64,000 bases of DNA, from positions 1-64,000 of the forward strand of contig SSMU01000026.1 in the NCBI GenBank assembly GCA_004799545.1. The letters are read 5' to 3'. Within the stretch, counting starts at the first letter, position 1. Each line of letters opens with the position of its first letter. Origin of the DNA: Phenylobacterium sp. Its GTDB lineage: Bacteria; Pseudomonadota; Alphaproteobacteria; Caulobacterales; Caulobacteraceae. Below, one piece after another: positions 1 through 9,171 of this stretch. Under the pieces are notes generated by a model. The model saw nothing but the letters and a program-made list of their open reading frames with translations, made no database searches and had not been told where the DNA came from. Position numbers and translations under genes: made by a program.

Positions 1-2559
1 GAATACGGCGGCAATCGCCACGGCTTCCTGGCCTTCAACGAAATCCACCCCGACTACTACCAGATCCCGCTGGCCGACCGCGAAGCCCTGCTGCGCGAAG
101 AGGCCGAGGCCAACGACGAGGACGACCGCCACGAACCGCGCGGCCGTCGCGGCGGCGGCGGCGAGGCTACGTCCGAGGACGAGGACGACGAGGCCAACGC
201 CTCGGGCGAGGACGATGACGACGACATGGAAGAAGAGCTTGCGCGCCGCCGCCGGCGGCTGATGCGCAAGTACAAGATCCAGGAAGTGATCCGCCGCCGG
301 CAGATCATGCTGGTGCAGGTCGTCAAGGAAGAGCGCGGCAACAAGGGCGCGGCGCTCACCACCTACCTCTCACTGGCCGGCCGCTACGGCGTCTTGATGC
401 CCAATACGGCGCGTGGGGGCGGCATCAGCCGCAAGATCACCACGGCCGCCGACCGCAAGCGGCTGAAGGGCATCGTCCAGAGCCTCGACGTGCCGCAGGG
501 CATGGGGCTGATCGTCCGCACGGCGGGCGCCAAGCGCACCAAGGCCGAGCTGAAGCGCGACTACGACTATCTGCTCCGGCTCTGGGAGAACATCCGTGAG
601 ACCACCCTGCACTCGATCGCGCCGGCGCTGATCTACGAGGAGGAGGACCTGGTCAAACGGGCGATCCGCGACCTCTACGACAAGGACATCGACTCCGTTC
701 AGGTGGAGGGCGAGGGCGGCTTCAAGGAAGCGCGCGACTTCATGCGCATGCTGATGCCGAGCCAGGCGAAGAAGGTGCAGCTCTACCGCGAGCCGACGCC
801 GCTCTACGTGAAGTACAAGGTCGAGGACCACCTCAGCCAGATCTACACGCCCACTGTCCCGCTGCGGAGCGGTGGGTATCTGGTGATCAACCAGACCGAG
901 GCCCTGGTCGCCGTCGACGTGAACTCCGGCCGCTCCACGCGGGAGCGGAACATCGAGGCCACGGCGCTGAAGACCAACATGGAGGCGGCCGAAGAAGCCG
1001 CCCGGCAGCTCCGCCTGCGCGACCTCGCCGGCCTGATCGTCATCGACTTCATCGACATGGATGAGTCGAAGAACAACCGGGCGGTGGAGAAGAAGCTCAA
1101 GGACTGCCTGAAGGACGACCGCGCCCGCGTGCAGATGGGCAAGATCTCCGCCTTCGGCCTGATGGAAATCTCCCGCCAGCGCCGCCGCTCCGGCGTGCTG
1201 GAGGGCACCACCCACGTCTGCGAACACTGCGGCGGCACCGGCCGGGTGCGCTCGGTGGAATCCAGCGCGCTGGCCGCGCTCAGGGCCCTGGAGATCGAGG
1301 CCCTGAAGGGCGGCGGCGAAGCCTGCCTCACCGCCCCGCCGGCCGTGGCGCTCTATATCCTCAACGAGAAGCGCGCCCACCTGGCCCGGCTGCAGCAGGC
1401 GTTCGGCCTGTTCGTCACCGTACTGGTGGACGAGGACATGGCCCACGCCGACCACCTGATCGAGCGGACCGCCAGCGAGACCCGGCCCGACCATGCGCCG
1501 ATCCCGCAGCTGGCGACCTCTGCCTACGACCCCCTCCCCGAAGCCGACGACCTCGACGACTACGAGGACGAGGAGGACGTCGACGACGAGGAGATCGAGG
1601 ACACCGACGACGACGAGCCGGAAGCGCGCGCCGAGGGCCGCGCCGAAGCGCGCGGCGAACCTCGCACCGAAAGCCGCGCCGAAAACCGCGATCGCGACGA
1701 CGAGGGCCGCTACGAAGACGGCGAGGGCCGTCGTGGTGGCCGCCGTCGCCGGCGTCGCGGCCGCCGCGGCGACGAGCCGCGCGAAGCCGGGGCCGCCCAC
1801 GAGCCGCGCGCCGACCAGCCGCCGCGTCCGGCCGATGCGCCGCGCGGCGATGACGACGACGGCGGCCATGGCCGCAGGCGCCGCCGCGGCCGCCGTGGCG
1901 GTCGCCGGATGCGCGACGAGGGCCGTCCCAACGAGGCGTTCAGCTGGACGCGGCCGTGGGTGCCCTATGGCGACGATCCCTTCGTCTGGTTCGACCCGGC
2001 GGAGGACATGAAGAAGCCCGCCCCGGCGGCCGCCAACGACAGCCGCGAGCCCCCGCGGGCTGCTGCCGCCGAGGCCGCCCAGCCGGCGCCCGCCGTCTCC
2101 AGGTCGCGCCCGTCCGAGCACGCCGACGACATGTGGGTCGAGCTGCCGGCCGAGGACGAGAAGCCAAAGCGCGCCCGCCGTGGTCGCGGCCGTGGCCGGC
2201 GTGGCGCCGAGAGCGAGGTCGACTCCGCGCCCGACGCCCTGGCCGACGCCCCGCCCGCCTCGGCGGTCGAGGTGACCCCGGAGCCCGAAGCTGAGCGGGA
2301 GGCCCAGCCGGAGCCGGTCGCCGCCGAGCCGGCGGCGCCCGCCAAGCGGTCGCGCAGCCGCAAGAAGCCGGTTGAAGCCGTCGCTGAGCCCATCGCCGAA
2401 CCGGTCGCCCAGGCGCCGGAACCGGTGGCCGCAGCCCGCGCCCCGGCGCCTCGTCCGGAGCCGGAGCCGGCCCCGGCGCCTGTGTCCAGGGAGCCCGATC
2501 CGGCCGAGATCGGCGCGCCACCTGCCGCACCCCGCAAAGGCTGGTGGCGGCGCGGCTGA
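1..2559 (+). CDS. rne: Ribonuclease E (3' part; 5' end outside window)
   Basis: Endoribonuclease that starts mRNA decay and processes rRNA, and scaffolds the degradosome. Frame 1 is open from the first base, starting inside the S1 RNA-binding domain (residues like YGGNRHGFLAFNEIHPDYY), so the gene begins upstream. An acidic, Glu/Asp-rich insert in the S1 region is followed by the DNase-I-like catalytic core with VAVDVNSGR and IVIDFIDM (metal-binding Asp), then the Zn-link CEHCGG. From about 1500 onward the protein is low complexity: acidic stretches, Arg/Gly-rich blocks ([11 protein letters not shown]), then Pro/Ala/Glu. It ends in KGWWRRG. In Caulobacter RNase E a C-terminal GWW peptide binds PNPase and the disordered tail drives RNP condensates; the same ending here suggests the same role. 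Downstream: an M48 protease in the same direction. Confidence 0.97.
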   Translation, partial: EYGGNRHGFLAFNEIHPDYYQIPLADREALLREEAEANDEDDRHEPRGRRGGGGEATSEDEDDEANASGEDDDDDMEEELARRRRRLMRKYKIQEVIRRRQIMLVQVVKEERGNKGAALTTYLSLAGRYGVLMPNTARGGGISRKITTAADRKRLKGIVQSLDVPQGMGLIVRTAGAKRTKAELKRDYDYLLRLWENIRETTLHSIAPALIYEEEDLVKRAIRDLYDKDIDSVQVEGEGGFKEARDFMRMLMPSQAKKVQLYREPTPLYVKYKVEDHLSQIYTPTVPLRSGGYLVINQTEALVAVDVNSGRSTRERNIEATALKTNMEAAEEAARQLRLRDLAGLIVIDFIDMDESKNNRAVEKKLKDCLKDDRARVQMGKISAFGLMEISRQRRRSGVLEGTTHVCEHCGGTGRVRSVESSALAALRALEIEALKGGGEACLTAPPAVALYILNEKRAHLARLQQAFGLFVTVLVDEDMAHADHLIERTASETRPDHAPIPQLATSAYDPLPEADDLDDYEDEEDVDDEEIEDTDDDEPEARAEGRAEARGEPRTESRAENRDRDDEGRYEDGEGRRGGRRRRRRGRRGDEPREAGAAHEPRADQPPRPADAPRGDDDDGGHGRRRRRGRRGGRRMRDEGRPNEAFSWTRPWVPYGDDPFVWFDPAEDMKKPAPAAANDSREPPRAAAAEAAQPAPAVSRSRPSEHADDMWVELPAEDEKPKRARRGRGRGRRGAESEVDSAPDALADAPPASAVEVTPEPEAEREAQPEPVAAEPAAPAKRSRSRKKPVEAVAEPIAEPVAQAPEPVAAARAPAPRPEPEPAPAPVSREPDPAEIGAPPAAPRKGWWRRG

Positions 2560-2607
2560 GCAGTTACAGTCCCGAATAGGCGCGGGGGCGGCATAGACGA
2601 GTCACAG

Positions 2608-4023
2608 ATGGTCGCCCCTGCCCGTTCGCTTCCCCGCATCGCCCTGGCCGTGACCGTGACGGCGAGCCTCCTGGTCCAGCCGGTGGCGGCGGCCGCGCAG
2701 GAGGTGCCGGGCGAATTCCTGATCCGCGACACCGAGATCGAGGACATCCTGCGCGCCGACGCCACGCCGCTGTTCAAGGCGGCGGGGCTCGACGCCAGCC
2801 ATATTCAGATCGTCATCGTGGGTTCCAGGCCCGACGACATCAACGCCGCCGCCGCGCCGGGCGCGATGATGGTCAACACCGCCCTCATCCTGCAGACCAA
2901 GAACCCCAACGAGCTGCAGGGCGTCATGGCCCACGAAGTGGGCCACCTGGCCGGCGGCCACTCGGCCCGCTCCGGCGATATGACCCGGGCCGGCATGGTG
3001 CCCTTCATCCTGACCATGGGCCTGGGGATCCTGGCCGCCGTCGCCAAGGCAGGCGACGCCGCGGCCGGGCTGATGGGCAGCGCCCAGTACTTCAGCGCGC
3101 TCGGCATGATCGGCTACAGCCGCGAGCAGGAAGGCCGCGCCGACCAGGCGGGGGCGACGATCCTCGAGAAGGCCGGCCTCTCCGGCCGTGGCCTCGCCGA
3201 GTTCTTCAACAATTTCCGCTACCAGGAAGTGTTCAGCCAGTACCGCCGCTACAAGTACTTCATCGACCACCCGCTGTCGTCGGACCGGATCGATTCCCTG
3301 CAGGCCCGCGTCGCGGCCCAGCCGCACTTCAATCAGGTGGACACGCCGGAGCAACTCGCCCTGCACGAGGTGATGAAGGCCAAGCTCGAGGGCTTCCTCG
3401 AGCCGCAGGTGGCGATCGTCAAGTTCTCCGAGACCGACCGCTCCTATCCGGCGCGCTACGCCAGGGCGATCGCCTATTACCAGATGAAGGAGCCGGACAA
3501 GGCGCTGCGGATCATCGATCCCCTGCTGCAGGAGCAGCCGAACAACCCCTACCTCTACGAGCTGAAGGGCCAGATCCTGTTCGAGTACGGCCGCGCCAAG
3601 GAGGCCGAGGCCCCGCAGCGCAAGTCCGTCGAGCTGAAGCCGGAAGCGCCCTTGCTGCACATCAACCTCGCCCAGACCCTGGTGGCGCTGGACGACAAGG
3701 CCAAGGTCGCCGAGGGGATCATCGAGCTGAAGAAGGCGATCGCCGTCGAGAGCGACAACGCCGACGCCTGGCGGGTGCTCGCCGAGGCCTACGACAAGGA
3801 ACACGAGGACGGGCTCGCCCGCCTGGCGACCGCCGAATACCAGTTCGCGATCGGCGACCTGAAGCAGGCCCGGGTGTTCGCCATGCGGGCCCGCGACCGC
3901 CTCGACCGCAACTCGCCGGAGTGGCGCCGCGCCACCGACATCGTGCTGGTCTCCAAGCCGAGCCGCGACGACCTGAAGGACCTGGCCAGCGAAGGCTCGA
4001 TCTCGCGCAATCAGGTCAACTGA
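2608..4023 (+). CDS. Periplasmic M48 family metalloprotease with TPR region (BepA/YfgC-like)
   Basis: Predicted periplasmic zinc protease for outer-membrane protein quality control. A 471-residue protein starting with an N-terminal signal peptide (hydrophobic run to about residue 30, AAAAQEV cleavage region). The M48 zinc motif HEVGH lies at residues 109-113, and the third ligand is probably E175 in SREQEGRAD. A hydrophobic stretch follows the motif (about 128-148), as in this family. The C-terminal half (about 280-450) looks like TPR repeats (ARAIAYYQMKEPDKALRI, NPYLYELKGQILFEYGR). Length and architecture match E. coli BepA. It lies 48 bp after rne, with a DsbA-like lipoprotein 47 bp downstream, suggesting an envelope-quality-control pair. 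Substrate is inferred from the family only. Confidence 0.9.
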   Translation: MVAPARSLPRIALAVTVTASLLVQPVAAAAQEVPGEFLIRDTEIEDILRADATPLFKAAGLDASHIQIVIVGSRPDDINAAAAPGAMMVNTALILQTKNPNELQGVMAHEVGHLAGGHSARSGDMTRAGMVPFILTMGLGILAAVAKAGDAAAGLMGSAQYFSALGMIGYSREQEGRADQAGATILEKAGLSGRGLAEFFNNFRYQEVFSQYRRYKYFIDHPLSSDRIDSLQARVAAQPHFNQVDTPEQLALHEVMKAKLEGFLEPQVAIVKFSETDRSYPARYARAIAYYQMKEPDKALRIIDPLLQEQPNNPYLYELKGQILFEYGRAKEAEAPQRKSVELKPEAPLLHINLAQTLVALDDKAKVAEGIIELKKAIAVESDNADAWRVLAEAYDKEHEDGLARLATAEYQFAIGDLKQARVFAMRARDRLDRNSPEWRRATDIVLVSKPSRDDLKDLASEGSISRNQVN

Positions 4024-4070
4024 CCTTCGCAAGCCTCGGAAAAACCCAAGATTTCGCCGATCTGGACGCC

Positions 4071-4817
4071 ATGAACCGCACTCGCCGCACCGCCGTGGCG
4101 CTCGCCACCCTCCCCGCCCTCTTCGCCGCCCTCGCCCTTGCCGGCTGCCAGAAGACCGATGACGCCGTCTTCGGCCAGCGGGTGCACGCCTATCTGATGG
4201 CCCACCCGGAGGTGATCCGCGAGGCGGCCGACAAGCTGCAGCAGAACGAGCAGGTGGCCGCCGCCAAGGCCTCCACCGACGCCATCAAGAAGTACCGCGC
4301 CGCCCTGGAGAACGACCCGCGCGACATCGTGGTCAATCCGGCCGGCAAGCTGACGGTGGTGGAATTCTTCGACTACCGCTGCGGCTACTGCAAGCTGGCC
4401 GCGCCGGAGGTGGTGAAGCTGATCCAGCAGAACCCCGACATCCGCTTCGTCTTCAAGCAGTTCCCGATCTTCGGCGAGGTCTCCGACACCGCCGCCAAGG
4501 TGGCGCTCACCCCGGCCGCCAAGCCCAAGGCCCTGGCCCTCTACCAGAGCTGGATGGCGGAGAAGGCGCTGGACGACACCCTCCTCGACCACGACCTGAC
4601 CGCCGCCGGCGTCGATCCCGCCCAGGCGCGCAAGGCCGCTGCGGATCCCGCCATCGCGCGGCAGATCCTCGACACCCGGGCGCTGGCCGAATCCCTCAAG
4701 ATCGCCGGCACCCCCGCCTTCGTGGTCGGCGACACCCTGATCCCCGGCGCGGACATCCCGGCGCTGCGTGCGGCGATCACCATCGCCAAGGACGGCGGGC
4801 TGAAGAAGCTGGGCTAG
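4071..4817 (+). CDS. DsbA family thiol:disulfide oxidoreductase, predicted lipoprotein
   Basis: Thioredoxin-fold oxidoreductase that forms or isomerises disulfides in the periplasm. Start chosen at 4071 (MNRTRRTAVA) because it gives a proper signal sequence; the frame stays open upstream but into unlikely sequence. The signal ends in a lipobox, LALAGC with Cys at residue 26, so lipid anchoring is likely. A helical N-terminal region (about 35-80) resembles the extension of ScsC/Com1-type DsbA proteins. The active site CGYC is at residues 104-107 (FFDYRCGYCK) and the cis-proline loop is GTPAFVVGD near residue 225. It follows the M48 protease on the same strand, 47 bp apart. Confidence 0.92.
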   Translation: MNRTRRTAVALATLPALFAALALAGCQKTDDAVFGQRVHAYLMAHPEVIREAADKLQQNEQVAAAKASTDAIKKYRAALENDPRDIVVNPAGKLTVVEFFDYRCGYCKLAAPEVVKLIQQNPDIRFVFKQFPIFGEVSDTAAKVALTPAAKPKALALYQSWMAEKALDDTLLDHDLTAAGVDPAQARKAAADPAIARQILDTRALAESLKIAGTPAFVVGDTLIPGADIPALRAAITIAKDGGLKKLG

Positions 4818-4861
4818 ATATCCGAGTGCGCGCCGGCCGCGTGTCACGCTAGGCTCACCCC

Positions 4862-6382
4862 ATGAACGAACGGGTGGTGGTGATCGGCGCCGGCATGGCC
4901 GGCCTCTGGACGGCGCTGGCGCTGGCGCCCACCGGCCGCGAGGTGGTGCTGCTGGAGCGCGATCCGCCGCCGCCCCAGGGCGATTTTGGGGGTGACTTGG
5001 GGGGCGACGGCCTCGACGCAGCCTTCCACGACTGGAGCCGGCGCGGCGTCGGCCAGCTGCGCCACAGCCACGCCTTCCTGGCCCGCCTGCGCCTGTTGAT
5101 CCGCGACCAGCACCCGGAGCTGCTCGCCGAGCTGATGGCCGCCGGCTGCCGCGAGCTGAGGTTCGAGGACGGGCTCACCGACCTGCACAGGGCGCGCTTC
5201 ACACCGCAGCCCGCCGACGCGGACCTCTCGATCCTGACCAGCCGCCGCACCACGCTGGAGCTGGTCATGCGGCGCTATGTGACGCGGCTCGCCGGCGTCA
5301 GCCTGCGCACCGGCGTCTTCGTGCGCGACCTGACGATTGCGGCGGGCCAGCCGCCGCGGGTGACGGGCGTGACGCTGGAGGATGGCGAGGCGATCCCCGC
5401 CGACCTGGTGGTCGACGCCAGCGGCCACACCTCGCAGACCATCGACCAGTTGGCGGCCGCCGGCGTCGCTATAGCCGAGACCAGCGAGCCGTCCGGGGTG
5501 ATCTATTTCACCCGCCACTACCGGATGCGGCCGGGCGCTGAAGAGCCGCCGCGCGGCCAGGCCTCGGCCACGGGCGACCTCGGCTACCTGAAGTTCGGGG
5601 TCTTCCCCGGCGACAACGGCTGCTTCTCGGTGACCCTCTGCGTGCCCGAGGTCGAGGAGGAGATGCGCAAGGCCGTGGTGGCGCCGGAGACCTTCGACGC
5701 GGTCTGCGCGCAGCTGCCGGGCGTCGCGGCCTGGATCGAGCCGGCGCGCGCCGAGCCGGTCAGCCGGGTGTTCGGCATGGGCAAGCTGGAGAGCCGCTGG
5801 CGGGACCTGGCGCCCGGCGGCCAGCCGGCGGTGCTGGGCTTCTTCCCCGTGGGCGACAGCCTGGTGCGCTCCAACCCGCTCTATGGCCGCGGCTGCTCGT
5901 TCGCGGGCGTCAGCGCCTATCTGCTGCGCGGCGCCCTTGAGGCCAGCGCCGATCCGGCCGAACGGGTGCGGCTCTACCAGCGGGCGACGGAGAGCGAGCT
6001 GCGGCCCTACTACGACGCCATGCGCCGCGCGGACCAATCGGCCATCCGGCGGGCGCGGCGGGCCCTCCTGCCGCCGCGCAAGCCCTCCCTGCGCGCCCGC
6101 ATCCTGCAGAGCTTCGTGGAGGACGCGGTGACCGTGGCGGTGCGCTCCGACCCCGACCTGCTGCGCGCCTCGCTGCGCGGCTTCCACATGCTGGAGGACC
6201 CGCAGGCCTGGCTGCGGCGGCCGGACGCCCTGATCCGCATCCTGGGCTATTGGGCGCGCGGCAAGCGGGCCAACGCCGCCGCCTATCGGCCCAAGCTCGA
6301 GCCGGAGCGGCGCGAGATGCTGACGGCGGTGGGCGTCTCACCGGACGCCGACGAGGCCCGCGTGCGCGCCGCGGCGGCCTGA
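4862..6382 (+). CDS. FAD-dependent oxidoreductase (2-polyprenyl-6-methoxyphenol hydroxylase-like)
   Basis: A 506-residue flavoprotein. The N-terminal dinucleotide fold is VVVIGAGMAGLWTALAL (GxGxxG at residues 9-14), followed by the acidic strand end VVLLERD. ADLVVDASGH near residue 180 corresponds to the DG/DAxG motif of group A flavoprotein monooxygenases, and FPVGDSLVRSNPLYGRGCSF near residues 325-345 matches the second FAD-binding motif (GD...NP..GxG). No membrane segment is evident. Its substrate cannot be told from sequence; tryptophan halogenases and geranylgeranyl reductases share the fold. It stands alone between the DsbA-like gene (44 bp upstream) and convergent minus-strand genes. 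Confidence 0.8.
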   Translation: MNERVVVIGAGMAGLWTALALAPTGREVVLLERDPPPPQGDFGGDLGGDGLDAAFHDWSRRGVGQLRHSHAFLARLRLLIRDQHPELLAELMAAGCRELRFEDGLTDLHRARFTPQPADADLSILTSRRTTLELVMRRYVTRLAGVSLRTGVFVRDLTIAAGQPPRVTGVTLEDGEAIPADLVVDASGHTSQTIDQLAAAGVAIAETSEPSGVIYFTRHYRMRPGAEEPPRGQASATGDLGYLKFGVFPGDNGCFSVTLCVPEVEEEMRKAVVAPETFDAVCAQLPGVAAWIEPARAEPVSRVFGMGKLESRWRDLAPGGQPAVLGFFPVGDSLVRSNPLYGRGCSFAGVSAYLLRGALEASADPAERVRLYQRATESELRPYYDAMRRADQSAIRRARRALLPPRKPSLRARILQSFVEDAVTVAVRSDPDLLRASLRGFHMLEDPQAWLRRPDALIRILGYWARGKRANAAAYRPKLEPERREMLTAVGVSPDADEARVRAAAA

Positions 6383-6387
6383 GAGTC

Positions 6388-6800
6388 CTAGAAGACCATC
6401 AGGGCCGCGCGGATCGCCATCACCAGCAGCACGACCGAACCCAGCATGAAGACGCCGAAGCGGGCCGGTACGGCGTTGACCGTCACCTGGATGAAGCTGT
6501 GCACGATGCGGATCGCCACAGCCAGCCATCCAGCCGATCGCCCCCGGCCATGGCGAGCACGATGGCGGTCGCATAGAACAGCGTCGGCTGCTCCATCAGG
6601 TGGTTGTAGTTGTCGGCCTTCCACTGCACCTGCGGCGGCAGGCGCTCGGTGAACTCCGAGGCCGGACGGCGCGGGTCGTAGGTGAGCTTCAGGCGCAGCA
6701 TCGCCGGGATGCGCGTGACGTAGAGCCAGGCCCACATCACGAACGACCAGAGCACCAGCGCCACGATCGGCGCAAACATCGGATTGAGCGGCATGGACAT
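6388..6800 (-). pseudogene. MAPEG family membrane protein, frameshifted
   Basis: A small integral membrane protein of the MAPEG (glutathione/eicosanoid metabolism) superfamily, split over two frames. The first part starts at 6800 (MSMPLNPMFAPIVALVLWSF) with a good GGGAGG ribosome site just before it, and runs through the family hallmark KADNYNHLMEQPTLFYA to VLAMAGGDRLDGW. The reading then continues in another frame with LAVAIRIVHSFIQVTVN and a last hydrophobic segment, stopping at 6388. The switch lies near 6525-6545, in a GGCTGGCTG-type direct repeat. Compared with relatives the loop before IRIVHS seems a few residues short, so a deletion of about 10 bp is as likely as a single-base error. 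Either part alone would lack transmembrane helices. Downstream of thiS-thiG-SDR on the same strand. Confidence 0.75.
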
Positions 6801-6843
6801 CCCTCCCCAGGTGAGTCGTGGGGGTGAGCATATCCGCGTTCGG

Positions 6844-7647
6844 TTAGTCCGCCTTGCGCGGGTCCCAGGCGAAGGCGCCGGAGGCGATCTGGTCGCGGAC
6901 CGCTTCGGGGCCAAGCGCCGAGGCCTTGTCGAGCTCGGCGATCTCCGGCGGCACGAACCAGTGCAGGCGGCTCTCGTCGTGGTAGGCCTCCCACACCACC
7001 TTGGCGACCTCGACCGGCGGGATGGCGCGGAACATCCCTTCCTTGGGGGCGGCGTCGATGGCCCCCGGCGGCAGGATCGGGGTGTCGATCAGGCCCGGCA
7101 GGACGTCAGCGACGCGGACACCCATGGCCCTGAACTCCACCGAGAGCGCCTCGGTGAGGCCCTTCACGGCGTGCTTGGTGGCCGAATAGACCGCGATGCC
7201 GGGCATGCCGAAGGTGGCCGAGGACGAGGAGGTGGTGAAGCAGAGCGAGCCGGGCGTCGCCTTGAGCAGCGGGATCGCCTCGTAGATGCCGATCAGCACG
7301 CCCACCAGGTTCACCTGCACCACGGCCAGGATGTCCTCGAACGGCTGCTCGGCGAAGGGGCCGCCGCGGCCGATGCCGGCGTTGTTGTAGAGGATATCGA
7401 GGCGCCCGCCGGCGGCCGGGCCGAAGTCGTCGAGGGCGGCGCGATAGTCCGCGCGGTTGGTGACGTCGAGCCGGCGGACCAGGCAGTTCTCGGCGCCCAG
7501 TTCCGCCTTGAGGTCCTCGAGGCCCGCCTCGTTGACGTCGTAGCCGCCGACGAACCAGCCTTTCTTTCCGAACAGGCGCGCCGTCTCGCGCCCCATGCCG
7601 GAGGCGGCGCCGGTGATGAAGATCGACTTGCGGGCCTTCCTGGGCAT
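6844..7647 (-). CDS. Short-chain dehydrogenase/reductase (SDR)
   Basis: Classical NAD(P)-dependent SDR of 267 residues, cytosolic. The cofactor loop TGAASGMG is at residues 12-19, the NNAG motif at 88-91, the catalytic Ser in the run TSSSSA at about 139-144, and the YxxxK pair at Y154 and K158 (YSATKHAVK). The start at 7647 (MPRKARKS) shares an ATGA overlap with the thiG stop, so it is probably translationally coupled to thiG. Substrate unknown. The C-terminus (LHWFVPPEIAELDKA) is specific to a subgroup I cannot name. Its coupling to thiamine genes is unusual and may or may not mean a shared pathway. Confidence 0.88.
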   Translation of the reverse strand: MPRKARKSIFITGAASGMGRETARLFGKKGWFVGGYDVNEAGLEDLKAELGAENCLVRRLDVTNRADYRAALDDFGPAAGGRLDILYNNAGIGRGGPFAEQPFEDILAVVQVNLVGVLIGIYEAIPLLKATPGSLCFTTSSSSATFGMPGIAVYSATKHAVKGLTEALSVEFRAMGVRVADVLPGLIDTPILPPGAIDAAPKEGMFRAIPPVEVAKVVWEAYHDESRLHWFVPPEIAELDKASALGPEAVRDQIASGAFAWDPRKAD

Positions 7648-8435
7648 CAGATCAGGCCTGACAGCGGCGACGAGGGGTCGGCGTACATCCGCTTCGCCAT
7701 CCGGCCGGCGAGGAAGGCTTCGCGGCCGGCGATGACCGCGTGTTTCATGGCGCCGGCCATGCGGATCGGGTCCCTGGCCTCGGCGATGGCGGTGTTCATC
7801 AGGACGGCGTCGCAGCCCATCTCCATGGCCAGCGCCGCGTCGGAGGCGGTTCCGACGCCGGCGTCGACCAGCACCGGCACCCGGGCCTGCTCGATGATCA
7901 GGCCGAGGTTCAGCACGTTCTGGATGCCCCGCCCGGAGCCGATCGGCGCGCCCAGCGGCATGACGGCGCAAGCGCCCGCGTCCTCCAGCTTCTGGGCGTA
8001 GACCGGGTCATCCGAGCAGTAAACCATCACCTGGAAGCCATCGGCGACCAGCATCTTGAGCGCCCTGAGCGTCTCTTCCATGTCGGGGAGCAGGTGCTTG
8101 GTGTTGGAAAGCACCTCCAGCTTCACCAGGTCCCAGCCGCCCGCCTCGCGGGCCAGGCGCAACAGGCGCACCGCCTCCTCGCCCGTGTAGCAGCCGGCGG
8201 TGTTGGGGAGGTAGGTGAAGCGGTCGGGCTTCACATGGTCGACCAGCCTCGGCTGGCCGGGGTCCGAGAGGTTCACGCGGCGCAGGGCGACCGTGACGAT
8301 CTCGGCGCCGGCCGCCTCGGCCGCCGCGGCGTTCTGGGCGTAATCCTTGTACTTTCCCGTGCCGACGATCAGCCGCGAGGTGAAGGTGCGGCCGGCGACG
8401 GACCAGGTGTCGTGGGTGGGTTGGGAGCCATCCAT
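7647..8435 (-). CDS. thiG: Thiazole synthase ThiG
   Basis: Forms the thiazole phosphate ring of thiamine from deoxyxylulose 5-phosphate, dehydroglycine and ThiS-thiocarboxylate. A 262-residue TIM barrel. Family signatures are [12 protein letters not shown] near the N-terminus, [29 protein letters not shown] (K105 is the expected imine-forming lysine), [21 protein letters not shown] and [13 protein letters not shown]. It follows thiS by three bases and overlaps the SDR gene by ATGA. No thiE or thiO lies beside it here. There is only about 65 bp upstream of thiS, too short for a TPP riboswitch. Confidence 0.97.
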   Translation of the reverse strand: MDGSQPTHDTWSVAGRTFTSRLIVGTGKYKDYAQNAAAAEAAGAEIVTVALRRVNLSDPGQPRLVDHVKPDRFTYLPNTAGCYTGEEAVRLLRLAREAGGWDLVKLEVLSNTKHLLPDMEETLRALKMLVADGFQVMVYCSDDPVYAQKLEDAGACAVMPLGAPIGSGRGIQNVLNLGLIIEQARVPVLVDAGVGTASDAALAMEMGCDAVLMNTAIAEARDPIRMAGAMKHAVIAGREAFLAGRMAKRMYADPSSPLSGLI

Positions 8436-8438
8436 GCG

Positions 8439-8639
8439 TCAGCCGCCTCCGATGAAATGCACGATCTCGATCCGGTCGCCGTCGGCGAGCGCGGTGCGAC
8501 CATAGGCCGAGCGCGGCACGATCTCCAGATTGCGCTCCACCGCCACCTTGCGGGCGTCGAGGCCCAGGGCGAGGACCAGTCCCGCCAGATCGGCCAGGCC
8601 ATCGAAGGCCCGCTCTTCCCCGTTGATCGTCAGCTTCAT
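8439..8639 (-). CDS. thiS: Sulfur carrier protein ThiS
   Basis: Small ubiquitin-fold sulfur carrier of 66 residues whose C-terminal glycine is thiocarboxylated and donates sulfur to ThiG. The sequence begins MKLTINGEERAF and ends IVHFIGGG. ThiS normally ends in GG, so one extra Gly is present. The gene is immediately upstream of thiG (three-base gap) and divergent from aroQ across 65 bp, so both promoters must lie in that short gap. Confidence 0.95.
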   Translation of the reverse strand: MKLTINGEERAFDGLADLAGLVLALGLDARKVAVERNLEIVPRSAYGRTALADGDRIEIVHFIGGG

Positions 8640-8704
8640 GAACGGTTGCTTGTGACCCTTCGCCCCGACCGTTACAAGACGCGCCGAACCTGCGGCGGAG
8701 CCGA

Positions 8705-9142
8705 ATGCCGAAACCGATCTATGTGCTGAGCGGCCCCAACCTCAACCTGCTGGGGACCCGCGAGCCGGAGATTTACGGTCATCAGACACTGGAGGACGTG
8801 CGCCGGCTGTGCGAAGCCCGCGCCGCGGCCCTGGGCCGTGAGGTGGTGTTCCGCCAGTCCAACCACGAAGGCGAGCTGATCGACTGGATCCAGGAGGCGC
8901 GCGAGGCGGCCTCGGCCCTCGTGATCAATCCCGCCGGCTACGGCCACACCTCGGTCGCCATCCTCGACGCCCTCAAGGCGGTCGGCGTGCCGGTGGTGGA
9001 ATGCCACCTTTCGAACCCGGCGGCGCGCGAGGCGTTCCGCCGCAAGACCTTCGTCTCCCTGGCGGCCACGGGCGTGGTCTCCGGCTTCGGCGCCGCCAGC
9101 TACGAACTGGCCGTCGAGGCCGCCGCCGGCCTCACCCGCTAA
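8705..9142 (+). CDS. aroQ: 3-dehydroquinate dehydratase, type II
   Basis: Third step of the shikimate pathway: converts 3-dehydroquinate to 3-dehydroshikimate. The 145-residue protein has type II features: [17 protein letters not shown] with the catalytic Tyr at residue 24, [31 protein letters not shown], and ECHLSNP with the catalytic His at 101. It is followed by accB and accC on the same strand, an order widely conserved in Proteobacteria. Confidence 0.97.
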   Translation: MPKPIYVLSGPNLNLLGTREPEIYGHQTLEDVRRLCEARAAALGREVVFRQSNHEGELIDWIQEAREAASALVINPAGYGHTSVAILDALKAVGVPVVECHLSNPAAREAFRRKTFVSLAATGVVSGFGAASYELAVEAAAGLTR

Positions 9143-9171
9143 GCCTCACCAGATGCGAGGACCCAATATCC

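Noticed and set aside
370..2121. A long open frame on the minus strand within rne (583 codons)
   Set aside because: It is a mirror of the GC-rich rne reading frame; the product is an Arg/Val/Ala/Gly-rich string with no family signature, while the plus frame has clear RNase E motifs.
8640..8704. TPP riboswitch before thiS
   Set aside because: The gap to aroQ is only 65 bp, and no THI-box motifs (such as CTGAGA) were found.
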